Assembly (NCBI GenBank): GCA_937898715.1
Contig: CALEKA010000086.1
Span: forward strand, 1-33,779
Direction of reading: 5' to 3'
Source of the DNA: an uncultured Prevotella sp.
Lineage (GTDB): Bacteria; Bacteroidota; Bacteroidia; Bacteroidales; Bacteroidaceae
DNA length: 33,779 bases
A program made the position numbers and the translations under genes. The notes beneath the pieces are model-generated. The model worked only from the letters and a program-made list of their open reading frames with translations, was not told the origin of the DNA and searched no databases. The stretch's first letter is position 1; each line of letters begins with the position of its first letter. Below, one piece after another: positions 25,062 through 33,221 of this stretch.

Positions 25062-25092
25062 TTTGCTAATCAGCAAAAAGTCTGTATATTTG
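25062..25092 (+). promoter_or_regulatory. Promoter of the leucine-rich repeat gene
   Basis: TTTG (25062-25065), exactly 19 bp, then TATATTTG (25085-25092), a full match to the Bacteroidetes consensus. Transcription should begin near 25099, which rules out a start at the in-frame ATG at 25063 and favours 25126. Confidence 0.85.
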
Positions 25093-25125
25093 CTGACGAA
25101 TACACTTGTCCTGTTATACCTCCAA

Positions 25126-26013
25126 ATGAAGAAACTATACAACGGATCCTTGCTCACCCACGTATCGCATAAGGCAAACCTTATGTGCAGCATTATTGCG
25201 CTCTTTGTTGGAAGTACGACATTTGCTGAAGTGCAAGCCGCAAGCAGGGTGGAGCAACAGACTGGAAACTTTCTTCAGGTACAGACCTCCAACCGCATGA
25301 TGGCTGCCTCTGATGCAGACAATCCCAGCCCAGCAGTGGGACAGATAGAGTTACATCTCGACGCGCCAGGCAAGTTGCATCAATTGATAGGCGAACGTAA
25401 GAAATACAAGATTACGAATCTGAAGCTCACTGGCGTTGTAGGAAGTAGCGATGTGATGCTGCTTCGCGATATGGCAGGAAGCGATGTCAAAGGAAATCCT
25501 ACTGACGGTAAGCTTTCTCGGCTCGATCTGAGCGAAGCTACATTGGTGGCAGATGGTGATCAATATCTGAAGCGAGATGGCGCTTGCTATATGGTCAACA
25601 ATGTGGTGAACTATTGGATGTTTTCGAATTGTCGCAAGCTTAAAGAAATCCTCTTGCCCGACAACGTAAGAGATATACGTAAGGGCGCATTTAGCGGCTG
25701 CGCGGCATTGGAACGCATTAACCTGCCAGAGGGCTTGATTTCTATCGGTGAAAGTGCTTTCTATGGTTGTGAAGCCTTGCGCAGACTGTGCATACCCTCG
25801 TCGGTGAAACGTGTGGGAAAGAATGCCTTTTACGGTGTGGGGGGCGATGTGGGGTGTGATGTGGAATGTGAGAGCGAGAATCCTCCTTACGCCGATCACA
25901 TCCTCTTCTCTGTGTCCAATCATATCACGCTGCGTGTCTCTCGTGGCAATCTTTCTGCTTACTCCATTAGCAATTGGGGAGATGCCTCGCGTCTGGTGGA
26001 GAGCAATTTATAA
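25126..26013 (+). CDS. Small BspA-type leucine-rich repeat protein (LRR_5)
   Basis: The 295-residue protein has a long N-terminal signal-like segment (hydrophobic core CSIIALFVGSTTFA, about residues 21-35) and probably leaves the cytoplasm. Residues about 165-260 hold BspA/LRR_5 units of about 23 residues: FSNCRKLKEILLPDNVRDIRKGAF, then FSGCAALERINLPEGLISIGESAF, then FYGCEALRRLCIPSSVKRVGKNAF. Only about three units are present, few for the family, whose members are often surface adhesins. No C-terminal sorting domain is visible. The start is chosen because the longer frame begins inside the promoter. Confidence 0.88.
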   Translation: MKKLYNGSLLTHVSHKANLMCSIIALFVGSTTFAEVQAASRVEQQTGNFLQVQTSNRMMAASDADNPSPAVGQIELHLDAPGKLHQLIGERKKYKITNLKLTGVVGSSDVMLLRDMAGSDVKGNPTDGKLSRLDLSEATLVADGDQYLKRDGACYMVNNVVNYWMFSNCRKLKEILLPDNVRDIRKGAFSGCAALERINLPEGLISIGESAFYGCEALRRLCIPSSVKRVGKNAFYGVGGDVGCDVECESENPPYADHILFSVSNHITLRVSRGNLSAYSISNWGDASRLVESNL

Positions 26014-26023
26014 GACAAAACAC

Positions 26024-26066
26024 GTTGGCGGAATTGGTTGACGGGTTAACCAAGAATTCCGCCAAC
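26024..26066 (+). terminator. Hairpin after the leucine-rich repeat gene
   Basis: GTTGGCGGAATT (26024-26035) pairs perfectly with AATTCCGCCAAC (26055-26066); the loop can extend the stem (GGTT/AACC). It begins 10 bp past the stop. Confidence 0.8.
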
Positions 26067-26102
26067 GGGTAAGACAACATAAAAAATATAGAATAGGAAA
26101 TA

Positions 26103-26148
26103 AGGGGTGGTAATCAATATCGCATCAGTCGTATTGATTACCACCCCT
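26103..26148. terminator. Long hairpin between convergent genes
   Basis: AGGGGTGGTAATCAATA (26103-26119) pairs perfectly over 17 bp with TATTGATTACCACCCCT (26132-26148). It lies 35 bp past the stop of the minus-strand DUF554 gene and can serve either strand. Confidence 0.8.
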
Positions 26149-26182
26149 AAATCGTTTCAGTATAAATACACGTGTCTACCTC

Positions 26183-26866
26183 TTAAAAGGAGAAAATCGC
26201 TTTTAGAGCAAAAAACGCCATCGGCACGAGCAAGGCGGGAAGGAGGTTGATCGTCTTGCAGTCCTTGATATGGAGCACGCCAAGGCCCGATGCCGTGATG
26301 AGAATGCCACCCACGAGCGAAACTTCGGCAATGAGCTCTTCGGAGATAAATGAGCGGGATAGAAGCGCAATGCCATAGATGGCCGACATCCATAGGAATA
26401 CCGCCACAGAGGTGACCATCACCCAGAAACCATAGGATGAAGCTACCACGATCATTGTCACGAGGTTGAGCGTGGCGGCTGTCATAAGGTAAGTATTGTC
26501 GCCGTAGAGAGCACTCATGACGGGGCCCATCATGGCGAGCGTACCTACACAGCAGAGCAGAATGCCCGTGGTGATGCCCTCAGAGAGATTCGTCGTCGAG
26601 ATACGGCGAGTGGCGCGCTCCATGCGCTGGTCCATCTTGAGGAGTGTGCCCACCAGTCCGCCGATGGAGAGGCAGAAGATAAACAGGGCAGGGTAGTGGG
26701 TCTTCTGCATGCTCTCGATAGCTACGTTCAGACCGAGCGCAATGGCGCAAAGTCCCATAGCCGTGTTGAGCACGGTGATGTATTTTTCCTTAATGCCGCG
26801 TTTGAACAGAGCCCCGATGGCACTGCCCACGATCACGGCGATAGCGTTGATGATAATAGCGTACAT
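26183..26866 (-). CDS. DUF554 family membrane protein
   Basis: The 227-residue protein has about seven hydrophobic helices, starting MYAIIINAIAVIVGSAIGALF, and the DUF554 pattern: a GxxIG-type first helix with KRGIKEKY after it, AMGLCAIALGL, a conserved central LSIGGLVGTLLKMDQRMER, and GILLCCVGTLAMMGPV. DUF554 proteins are widespread putative transport or channel proteins with no settled function. It stands alone, downstream of a run of inverted low-complexity repeats on its 5' side; no consensus promoter was seen. Confidence 0.9.
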   Translation of the reverse strand: MYAIIINAIAVIVGSAIGALFKRGIKEKYITVLNTAMGLCAIALGLNVAIESMQKTHYPALFIFCLSIGGLVGTLLKMDQRMERATRRISTTNLSEGITTGILLCCVGTLAMMGPVMSALYGDNTYLMTAATLNLVTMIVVASSYGFWVMVTSVAVFLWMSAIYGIALLSRSFISEELIAEVSLVGGILITASGLGVLHIKDCKTINLLPALLVPMAFFALKAIFSF

Positions 26867-26904
26867 TTTTAGTTTTTGAGTTTATATGTTTAGAGGATAG
26901 TCAA

Positions 26905-27014
26905 GAAGTTGAAGAGTTGAAGAGTTGAAGAGTTAAGAGGATAGTTTTGAAATTGAGACGATGTGTAGTCAATATACTATTTTCTCAACTCTTCAACTTC
27001 TCAACTCTTCAACT
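26905..27014. repeat. Inverted TTGAAGAG low-complexity arrays
   Basis: GAAGTTGAAGAGTTGAAGAG and its continuation (26905-26934) face AACTCTTCAACTTCTCAACTCTTCAAC (26987-27013) in inverted order across about 50 bp. They lie between the 47-residue ORF and DUF554 on the minus strand and could form a hairpin that ends the protease transcript or shapes the DUF554 leader. Confidence 0.8.
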
Positions 27015-27016
27015 AC

Positions 27017-27160
27017 CTATAGATTGTCTACGTCGGAGAGGTCGCCTTCGGGAATCTCTGTGCCTTGCTTAATCTCGGGCTCCTTGCTGGTGGCGAGGAT
27101 GGTGCTGGGCTCGAGGCGGATAGGGGCTGCTTGTGGAGCAGTATAAGTTAGCTTATTCAT
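27017..27160 (-). CDS. 47-residue small protein following the C10 protease
   Basis: A 47-codon frame opens with ATG at 27160, 12 bp past the stop of the C10 protease, and ends TAG at 27017. It begins MNKLTYTAPQAAPIRLEPST and ends in an acidic stretch (EIPEGDLSDVDNL). From memory, this N-terminal pattern (M-x-K-x-x-Y-x-x-P) occurs in short Bacteroidales proteins encoded beside secreted or lipoprotein genes; their role is not established. It has no signal peptide, membrane segment or cysteine. The tight spacing suggests joint transcription and possibly coupled translation with the protease. It is easily missed by length cut-offs. Confidence 0.7.
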   Translation of the reverse strand: MNKLTYTAPQAAPIRLEPSTILATSKEPEIKQGTEIPEGDLSDVDNL

Positions 27161-27172
27161 AATGAGGGTGAG

Positions 27173-29623
27173 TTACTGTTTCAAAGTTTTTTGTCCGTTG
27201 ATGATGAGAAGGCCTTTCGCATTCGCGCTGGTGCGGCGGCCGCTGAGGTCGTAGGTTTCTTCGTCGGTAAGGCCCTTGATAGGCAGCGATTGGATACCCG
27301 TTGTGGTGGCATCGACGAATCGGAACGAGGTGAGGTTGAGTACGGCAGGAACTTCGAGATAGGCAGAATAGCGACGGCAAGCCTTCTCGGCAGCGATGCG
27401 GTAGAAGCCTAACGAACCATTGTAGTTGGCCAGGATGTAGCTATGCTTGGGTGCGGTGAAACTTTCTGATGTAGAGCCTACGAGCATGCCATTGCTGTAG
27501 CTTCCACTGGTGCTCTGCGGGCCAGAGAAGTTGTAAGTACCTTGCGGACCATTAACCAGATAGGGCGTGTTTATGCGCAGTATTCCGTCCGTCACGGGAG
27601 TGAGTAGCAGATCCGTACCCTCATGTCCGCTCACGGTGTAAGCCTTCATATCGGCAGGTAGGGAGGCAGAGAAAGGCAGACAAAGCGTGGCCCATTCGGC
27701 AGAGGTGATGTTGAGCGCCACTTGCGTGGTAGGCACCACTTGGAAGGTAAACTTATTCTTCGAGAAAATGTCCTTGTAAGTGTCGTCGTCTTTCACGTCG
27801 AGCGTGTAAGTGTCTCCCTCGTTGAGCTTAGAGATTCCGTTGAAGTCGGAAGCATTGAGCTTAATTGTGGTCACTTCGCCAGCGGGGAAGAGTTGTGCCT
27901 CTGTGGTGCAAGAGGCTGAGACGTATCCAGCCTTAGAATAGATGGAGATGTAGAGCGCCTTGGTGATGTCGGCATCCGAATTATTCTTCACGTTGAGCGT
28001 GAGTTCGAAATCGTCGGTCGAGACGAAAGCACCATTATCCTTAAACGAAGGGTTGCCCACAAGGTAAAGTTGCGTGGTGGGCGTAGCTACGGTGAACTCT
28101 GGCAATGCTTGGGCGGGATCTTTGTAAGCCTCGCGCATGATGCCGTTTTCATCATTATAAGCCAATCCTACTGTGTAAGTCTGTCCGGCTACGCAAGCAG
28201 AGGGCACCTTGAAGGGAATGGAGGGCATATAATATCCCTTAGGGTTTGAGGCCGTGGTGTAGTTAGAATTGAGGTAGACCTTTTCGCCTGTCTGTGTATT
28301 TGTAAATGCAAGGGATACGGGAGTCTCTTCGTTAGGGTCGAAGCTAAGGTCGGTCAGTGTACAACTGAAGTAGTAGTCATAGTAAGAAGGGGCTTCTTTA
28401 AGAGCGGGCTTCTCCATAGACAGCGCCTTACGGAACTTGCCCCCCTCGTTGGGCTTCAGACCGCGGAGGATTGACTGGTTATCGGTGAAGCCATCACCTT
28501 CTACTCCCGTCTTCCTATCGTTGAGCGCATTTGTACCTGTCAGTGCAAAATATCCGTTGCAGTAGCCACGCCATCCCCAGTTGATGTAGTACTCGTTGTT
28601 GGTGGCATCGTAGCCTTCGCACACGAAGCAGTGACCACCCTGTTTGGGGGCCGTGCCAGAATAGATCACGGGTCGACCTTCGGATAGTTCGTTGTAGACC
28701 AATTGTTCCCATGCTTCGTCGGAGTATCGGAATCGGTCTTCCACGCTGAGTGCAGCATCGTAGTTGAAATCCTTGATGAGTGCTGCGCCGAGCGCACGAG
28801 CTGTGGTGCCCGAAGCAGAGGTGCTATATTCCATGTCGGAAGCACGTCCGAGGTTGTACATTAGGTCCGCCACGGCTTTATTCTCATCCTTGGAATAGTC
28901 GTAAGAGAAGTAAGCGTACGAATCCTTCATGCTCTCCCAGTCGATCAGCATAGACGTGTTGGTGGCTCGTGCCTCCGTGGTGTTGTCACTGAGCGTCATG
29001 GCGGCGAAGGCATGGTCGTTGCCTTGGGCCGGATACTTCCAACGTGTCATCACTTGTGCACCAGCTGTGGCTACGCAGCCCGTCTTGTAATTGTTCTGTC
29101 CACCCGTGATGGCCAGATTGTAAGGCTCATCCTGTCCCCAATTGACGGAGAGCAGACGCGGAATGGAGACTCGTGCTGAGGCTGCGGCAGCAGCCTCTTT
29201 TCGTAGGCGAGCGGATTGAGCCGTGGCAGATGCCTCGCCTGTGCTTGCCTTGCGGATGGCATGTGCTATCTGACTCTGATACTGCGAGAGCCACCACTTC
29301 AGGTTCTCGGGCAGAAGGTCGGTGCGGAAAGTTCCCTCGTCGGAGTAACCCAGAATCTCGCGAGCTTGGAGGTCGCCGCCGACGATGATGAATCCGTGTC
29401 CGCCCTCGCGGTTGAACACGTAGAAATAGTTTTCGTTGTCTGCCGCGGCTTGATACGCCAGTGTAAGTTCTCGGCTGCTTACGGGGGTGCGTTTCACGCC
29501 GGTCGTAGGTCTCTTCTTATTGAGAAAAGCCACGGCTTTAGCCTTTGCATCGGCTGTACTTACGGTCTGTGCTGCTGCGGGCAAGGCCAGGAGCAGCAAG
29601 AGGGGAAGGAGTTTTTTTCTCAT
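27173..29623 (-). CDS. Secreted C10 family cysteine protease (streptopain-like)
   Basis: The 816-residue protein has a signal peptide (1-18, cleavage at AAAQ) and a Spi-type propeptide (about 22-130) with FYVFNREGGHGFIIVGGD. The papain-like C10 catalytic domain (about 155-390) has Cys183 in KTGCVATAGAQVM, His331 in QGGHCFVCEGYD and INWGWRGYCNGYFAL. About 370 further residues of beta-type domains follow, ending with the Prevotella-like tail YDLSGRR...KGLLIINGQK. By family precedent it would be made as an inactive zymogen and cleave host or other proteins outside the cell. The first ATG of the frame (29653) is less likely than 29623, which gives a proper signal peptide. No full consensus promoter was seen. 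A 47-residue ORF follows 12 bp later. Confidence 0.94.
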   Translation of the reverse strand: MRKKLLPLLLLLALPAAAQTVSTADAKAKAVAFLNKKRPTTGVKRTPVSSRELTLAYQAAADNENYFYVFNREGGHGFIIVGGDLQAREILGYSDEGTFRTDLLPENLKWWLSQYQSQIAHAIRKASTGEASATAQSARLRKEAAAAASARVSIPRLLSVNWGQDEPYNLAITGGQNNYKTGCVATAGAQVMTRWKYPAQGNDHAFAAMTLSDNTTEARATNTSMLIDWESMKDSYAYFSYDYSKDENKAVADLMYNLGRASDMEYSTSASGTTARALGAALIKDFNYDAALSVEDRFRYSDEAWEQLVYNELSEGRPVIYSGTAPKQGGHCFVCEGYDATNNEYYINWGWRGYCNGYFALTGTNALNDRKTGVEGDGFTDNQSILRGLKPNEGGKFRKALSMEKPALKEAPSYYDYYFSCTLTDLSFDPNEETPVSLAFTNTQTGEKVYLNSNYTTASNPKGYYMPSIPFKVPSACVAGQTYTVGLAYNDENGIMREAYKDPAQALPEFTVATPTTQLYLVGNPSFKDNGAFVSTDDFELTLNVKNNSDADITKALYISIYSKAGYVSASCTTEAQLFPAGEVTTIKLNASDFNGISKLNEGDTYTLDVKDDDTYKDIFSKNKFTFQVVPTTQVALNITSAEWATLCLPFSASLPADMKAYTVSGHEGTDLLLTPVTDGILRINTPYLVNGPQGTYNFSGPQSTSGSYSNGMLVGSTSESFTAPKHSYILANYNGSLGFYRIAAEKACRRYSAYLEVPAVLNLTSFRFVDATTTGIQSLPIKGLTDEETYDLSGRRTSANAKGLLIINGQKTLKQ

Positions 29624-29744
29624 ATATATAAAGGCATAGGTGTGGCATCGCAAGAGGCGGTGCCGGGTTGGGGTAAAGGTTAAGAATTCTTGTAGATGAT
29701 ATTGTGTTAGCCCTGTGGGGCACTGTTTTTTTTCGTATTTTGAT

Positions 29745-29951
29745 GCCGACGCGGGGACGCGTCGCCCCCAGTAGACTCTGAGAAGACTGGCTGAAAATGA
29801 GCAAGCATGTTATACTTAATACTTAAATAATATACTTATTACTTGATAATCGCAAGCATGTATTACTTATTACTTGTTACTTATTACTTGATAATAGCAA
29901 GTTATTGCTTGATATTAGCAAGAATGTATTACTTATTACTTGTTACTTATT
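29745..29951. repeat. Composite dispersed repeat, copy 2 (GC palindrome plus long AT-rich array)
   Basis: GCCGACGCGGGGACGCGTCG (from 29745) is the same 20 bp as at 9823, followed by CCCCAGTAGACTCTGAGAAG. An AT-rich array follows (29800-29951) in which TACTTATTACTTG and GCAAGnATGT alternate several times. It fills most of the gap between the C10 protease promoter region and the 3' end of the helicase gene. No gene is seen in this 330-bp gap. Confidence 0.88.
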
Positions 29952-29953
29952 AC

Positions 29954-31402
29954 TTAAAATAAATCGGTCCGCCAATTGACCAAGTAAACGCGTTCGGTGG
30001 TGCGGGTGAATGCGGTGTAGAGCCAGCGGAGGTAAGGAGCGCCCGCTTCGTCGGCTGGCACGAAGCCCTGGTCCACGTAGACGCGAGCCCACTGTCCGCC
30101 CTGCGCCTTGTGGCAAGTCACGGCGTATGCATACTTTATCTGCAACGCATTATAATAAGGGTCCTGTCGGAGCGCTTTGAGCCGTTCGCGCTTGGAGGGG
30201 ATGTGCTGATAGTCGGCAAGTATGCGCTCGTAGAGCTGCGTGCTCTCATCCTGTGTGAGCGAGGGCGATTCGCTCTCGAGCGTGGAGAGCAGCAATCGGC
30301 AGTCCATCTCAAAGTCGCTATAGTCGGGGAAACGCAGTGTGGCATCGGCAAAGCGGAAGCCATACTGCTCGTGCACATTGCGCACGCGTACCACCTCCGC
30401 CGTATCGCCGTTGGCAATGAAGTTGAGCGGAAGGGGAGGGGCGTCCTTTGAGAGCGTCTTGGCAAGTTGTGAAGTCCAGAAGTAGTTGTTCTTCACCGCC
30501 ATGATCAAGTCGCCACGGGTGAGTTGGTCCTCACGGTCGAATATGCGCGAACGAATACCGCCGTTGTAAATGTTGGCTCGCTTGTTGGAACGCGTCACGA
30601 CAATCACCTCGTCGGGGCCAAACTCTTGATAGTCGCTTACGAGGCTCTCTATAAGTTCAGTGCCAGGCATGGCACGTACCTCGCCATGTCGATCGGTGTG
30701 AAGGGGCGGAATGCCCTCGTAGCCCTGCTTGAGCAGCGTGCGCAGTAGCGTGGCGCCAGATAGTACGTCGCTCTGGCTACTCTGGCGCACCACCTCCGTG
30801 AGATCGGCGCTACCCACGAGTAGACCGTATCCACGGAGCACGTCGTCGCTCAGTGCTGGGCTTTCCTCCTCGCCCACAGGTGGAAGCTGAGCCGTATCGC
30901 CCACCATGAGCAGTCGGCAGCCCTCGCCCGAATAGACGTAGCGTATGAGGTCGTCGAGCAGTTCGCCTGTGCCAAAGAGCGATTGTCCCATACAGCCTGT
31001 GCCACTACTCAGCATGGAAGCCTCGTCGACGATGAAGAGCGCATGGCGCAACTTGTTGAAGCCTAATGAGAAGCGTGTACCCTCGCCCTGAAACGTCTGT
31101 TGGCGATAGATCACGCGATGGATTGTGAATGCCGCCTCGCCCGCATGGCGTGAAAACACCTTGGCGGCACGTCCCGTAGGCGCAAGGAGCACTACTTCGC
31201 GCTTGAGCAACCGCATCACCTTGACCAATGCACCCACGAGCGATGTCTTGCCCGTACCGGCATAGCCTCGCAGAATGCAGGCCGCATCGGCCTTGGGTGT
31301 ACAGACGAAGTGGGAGAGGAGCGTGGCAGCTCGTTCTTGTCCTGGCGTGAAGGCAAAGCCAAACTGCTGCTCTATGAGCTTCTTGATTTCATCACTCAGC
31401 AT
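29954..31402 (-). CDS. RecD-like ATP-dependent DNA helicase (SF1B, AAA_30/UvrD_C_2)
   Basis: The 482-residue protein has Walker A GYAGTGKTS (46-54), Walker B FIVDEASML (around 115), motif III VGDTAQLPPVG, VVTRSNKRAN, and the C-terminal motif VTCHKAQGGQWARVYVD with YTAFTRTTERVYLV at the end, the set of superfamily 1B (RecD-type) helicases that move 5' to 3' on single-stranded DNA. It is shorter than RecD2 and lacks a long N-terminal domain. The gene starts within the last codons of the upstream transporter gene (11-bp overlap), so it is translated from the same mRNA. Its biological role is not shown; DNA repair or recombination is likely. Confidence 0.9.
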   Translation of the reverse strand: MLSDEIKKLIEQQFGFAFTPGQERAATLLSHFVCTPKADAACILRGYAGTGKTSLVGALVKVMRLLKREVVLLAPTGRAAKVFSRHAGEAAFTIHRVIYRQQTFQGEGTRFSLGFNKLRHALFIVDEASMLSSGTGCMGQSLFGTGELLDDLIRYVYSGEGCRLLMVGDTAQLPPVGEEESPALSDDVLRGYGLLVGSADLTEVVRQSSQSDVLSGATLLRTLLKQGYEGIPPLHTDRHGEVRAMPGTELIESLVSDYQEFGPDEVIVVTRSNKRANIYNGGIRSRIFDREDQLTRGDLIMAVKNNYFWTSQLAKTLSKDAPPLPLNFIANGDTAEVVRVRNVHEQYGFRFADATLRFPDYSDFEMDCRLLLSTLESESPSLTQDESTQLYERILADYQHIPSKRERLKALRQDPYYNALQIKYAYAVTCHKAQGGQWARVYVDQGFVPADEAGAPYLRWLYTAFTRTTERVYLVNWRTDLF

Positions 31403-32624
31403 GAGCAGAGGGTTTTAGGAGCATCATGGCATAGAGCGCAATGCCCACGAAGCATATGAGGGGGATGGCGAAAGCCAATGCCATGCTGCAATAATCGGCA
31501 ATAAGTCCCATCAGCACGGGTGCTACGGCACCGCCTACGATGCACATGATCAGATAAGACGAGGCTTGCTTGGTGTGTGCCCCCACACCGCGCAGCGCCA
31601 AGGCGAAGATGGTGGGAAACATGATGCTCTCGCACAGATAGCACAGCATGAAGGCTGCTATGCCCAGACCGCCCGTGCCCGTGAGCAGAGTGGCCATGGC
31701 TGCAGTTGCTCCGATGGCGCAGTAGAGCAGTACGCTCTCGGCACGTACCGCCGACATGATCCAGCTACCGCCCATTCTGCCAAGCATGAAGAGCGCCATG
31801 GCTCCGTAGCCCAAGAGGTTGGCAGCGGCGGCGCGATCCATGTGGGAGAATTCGGTGACGTAGTTGATAAAGAAACTATTGATGCCCGTCTGTGCTGCCA
31901 CGTAGAGAAACAGCGCAATCATGCCCACTACGAAGTTGCGGTGCGACCACAGACTTGAAGCCTTTTCGCTTGTGTGGCATACGGAGTCTTCCTCCTTCGA
32001 ATCGTCCACCTCGGGCAGTTTGACTCGTGTAAAGATCGCTGCCACACAGATCACCAATATGCCGATGATGGCATAGGGCACGGAGATGTTGGACTTGCCA
32101 CTTTGCGAAGCAAACAAGAAATGTCCGCCCACGATGGGACCGACAATCCATCCCAATCCGTTGAACGACTGCGATAGGTTGATGCGTCGCTCTGCATCGC
32201 GCCGATTGCCCAGTACGGTGACGTAGGGATTGGCAGCCGTCTCCAGACAGGTGAGGCCACAGCCGATGACAAAGAGCGAAAATAGGAAGAAAGGAAACGA
32301 ATTGATCTGCCCACCAGGGATAAACAGTAGGGAGCCAATGCCGTAGAGCAAGAGTCCTGTGAGCACTCCTCCGCGATAGCCCAGACGACGAATAATCTGG
32401 CCAGCGGGCAGAGCCATGAGGAAGTAACCTCCATAGACCACGGCTTGTACAAGCGCCGACTGCGTCTTACTCACACCGAGAGTGTCCTGGAAGTGCTTGT
32501 TGAGCACGTCGAGAATGCTGTGGGCAAATCCCCACAGGAAGAATAGTGTGGTGACGAGGACGTAGGGCCACAAGTAGTTGTGTCCGTCTTCAGTCTGTAC
32601 GAGGTTTATCTTTTTAAAATTCAT
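31392..32624 (-). CDS. FucP-type sugar/proton symporter (major facilitator superfamily)
   Basis: From the ATG at 32624 the protein is 410 residues with 12 predicted membrane helices. Its first helix LWPYVLVTTLFFLWGFAHSILDVLNKHFQ carries the FFxWGF...D/N pattern of the fucose/glucose/galactose permease (FHS) family, and ETAANPYVTVLG in helix 5 is another hallmark. The upstream open extension of 65 codons crosses two promoters and is not translated. Uptake of L-fucose, glucose or galactose is likely; the sugar cannot be fixed from sequence. It overlaps the RecD-like helicase gene by 11 bp, an odd functional pairing. Confidence 0.93.
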   Translation of the reverse strand: MNFKKINLVQTEDGHNYLWPYVLVTTLFFLWGFAHSILDVLNKHFQDTLGVSKTQSALVQAVVYGGYFLMALPAGQIIRRLGYRGGVLTGLLLYGIGSLLFIPGGQINSFPFFLFSLFVIGCGLTCLETAANPYVTVLGNRRDAERRINLSQSFNGLGWIVGPIVGGHFLFASQSGKSNISVPYAIIGILVICVAAIFTRVKLPEVDDSKEEDSVCHTSEKASSLWSHRNFVVGMIALFLYVAAQTGINSFFINYVTEFSHMDRAAAANLLGYGAMALFMLGRMGGSWIMSAVRAESVLLYCAIGATAAMATLLTGTGGLGIAAFMLCYLCESIMFPTIFALALRGVGAHTKQASSYLIMCIVGGAVAPVLMGLIADYCSMALAFAIPLICFVGIALYAMMLLKPSAHAE

Positions 32625-32698
32625 TGGGTAGAATCGGTTTCTGTAATGATTCGTTGGTTTAATATTTCTCCTCTGGAGGGAAAACTTGAGATGAGTTG

Positions 32699-32729
32699 CA
32701 AAAGTAGTAAAAAACTTAAGAATCTCAAA
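32699..32729 (-). promoter_or_regulatory. Proximal promoter of the transporter-helicase operon
   Basis: On the minus strand TTTG (32726-32729), 19 bp, then TACTTTTG (32699-32706). The start would be about 32692, giving a leader of about 68 nt. Confidence 0.78.
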
Positions 32730-32788
32730 ATCAATGTGTTTCAATCTTCGGCGGGGTAGCGCAAGGAGCGAAAGTACGTTGGATAGTG

Positions 32789-32820
32789 CAAAGGTACGGC
32801 AAGTATAGGAGTTGGGCAAA
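32789..32820 (-). promoter_or_regulatory. Distal promoter of the transporter-helicase operon
   Basis: On the minus strand TTTG (32817-32820), 20 bp, then TACCTTTG (32789-32796). It is a second full consensus match 90 bp upstream of the proximal one. Confidence 0.72.
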
Positions 32821-33016
32821 AAGTGTGTACAGTTTGTTCACTTTTTCTTCTCCCCCTCGTGTAGGCGTGTGCCTACGTGTGTTACCGTAAGTTTGGGGTA
32901 AGAATAATTGTTATCTTGCACAGAGTGCGTTGTAACGCTTTGGAAATGAGTGTAACTATGAGTGTAATAGTTGTGCTATTGCCTACACTTTCCTTGCATT
33001 GCGACGTCATTGTCGG
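32821..33016. other. Noncoding stretch, start of the gene-free right end
   Basis: No gene is recognised. It has GAGTGTAA twice (around 32947-32965) and CCTACACTTTCC (32982-32993), which is close to an inverted copy of the GTGTAGGAAAAGTGTAGG stretch at 33201-33218, so the two could pair across the 22-bp array. Confidence 0.5.
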
Positions 33017-33126
33017 ATTAGTGGTTGGAAGCGTTTTTCTTAGTGGTCGGAAGCGTTTTGATTAGTGGTCGGAAGTGTTTTGATTAGTGGTCGGAAGTGT
33101 TTTGATTAGTGGTTGGAAGTGTTTTG
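33017..33126. repeat. Five tandem 22-bp direct repeats
   Basis: The unit ATTAGTGGTCGGAAGTGTTT (plus TG) repeats at 33017, 33039, 33061, 33083 and 33105 with no spacers and a few C/T changes (GGTTGG or GGTCGG, AAGCG or AAGTG); a sixth starts ATTAGT at 33127 and then diverges. A 22-bp period is two helical turns. Iteron-like or protein-binding arrays look like this; the role is unknown. Confidence 0.93.
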
Positions 33127-33188
33127 ATTAGTCCTTGGTGGCATATTGCTTTTGTACGAGGACGGGGATTTGCGGGCGTGAGGCCGAA

Positions 33189-33221
33189 AGTGTAGGATGA
33201 GTGTAGGAAAAGTGTAGGCAG
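33189..33221. repeat. Three 11-bp direct repeats
   Basis: AGTGTAGG recurs at 33189, 33200 and 33211, an exact 11-bp period, with variable 3-base ends. The function is unknown. Confidence 0.8.

Noticed and set aside
25063..25125. Longer N-terminus for the leucine-rich repeat protein
   Set aside because: The upstream ATG falls inside the -33/-7 promoter, so it cannot be on the transcript.
29538..29804. Minus-strand frame with the peptide SLLGATRPRVG, also seen near 33500
   Set aside because: This peptide is simply the translation of the GC-palindrome repeat and recurs wherever the repeat does.
32625..32819. 65-codon N-terminal extension of the FucP-type transporter
   Set aside because: It crosses two consensus promoters, and the family starts shortly before the first helix, as with the ATG at 32624.
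33017..33126. CRISPR array
   Set aside because: The 22-bp units are contiguous with no spacers, and no cas gene is in the window.
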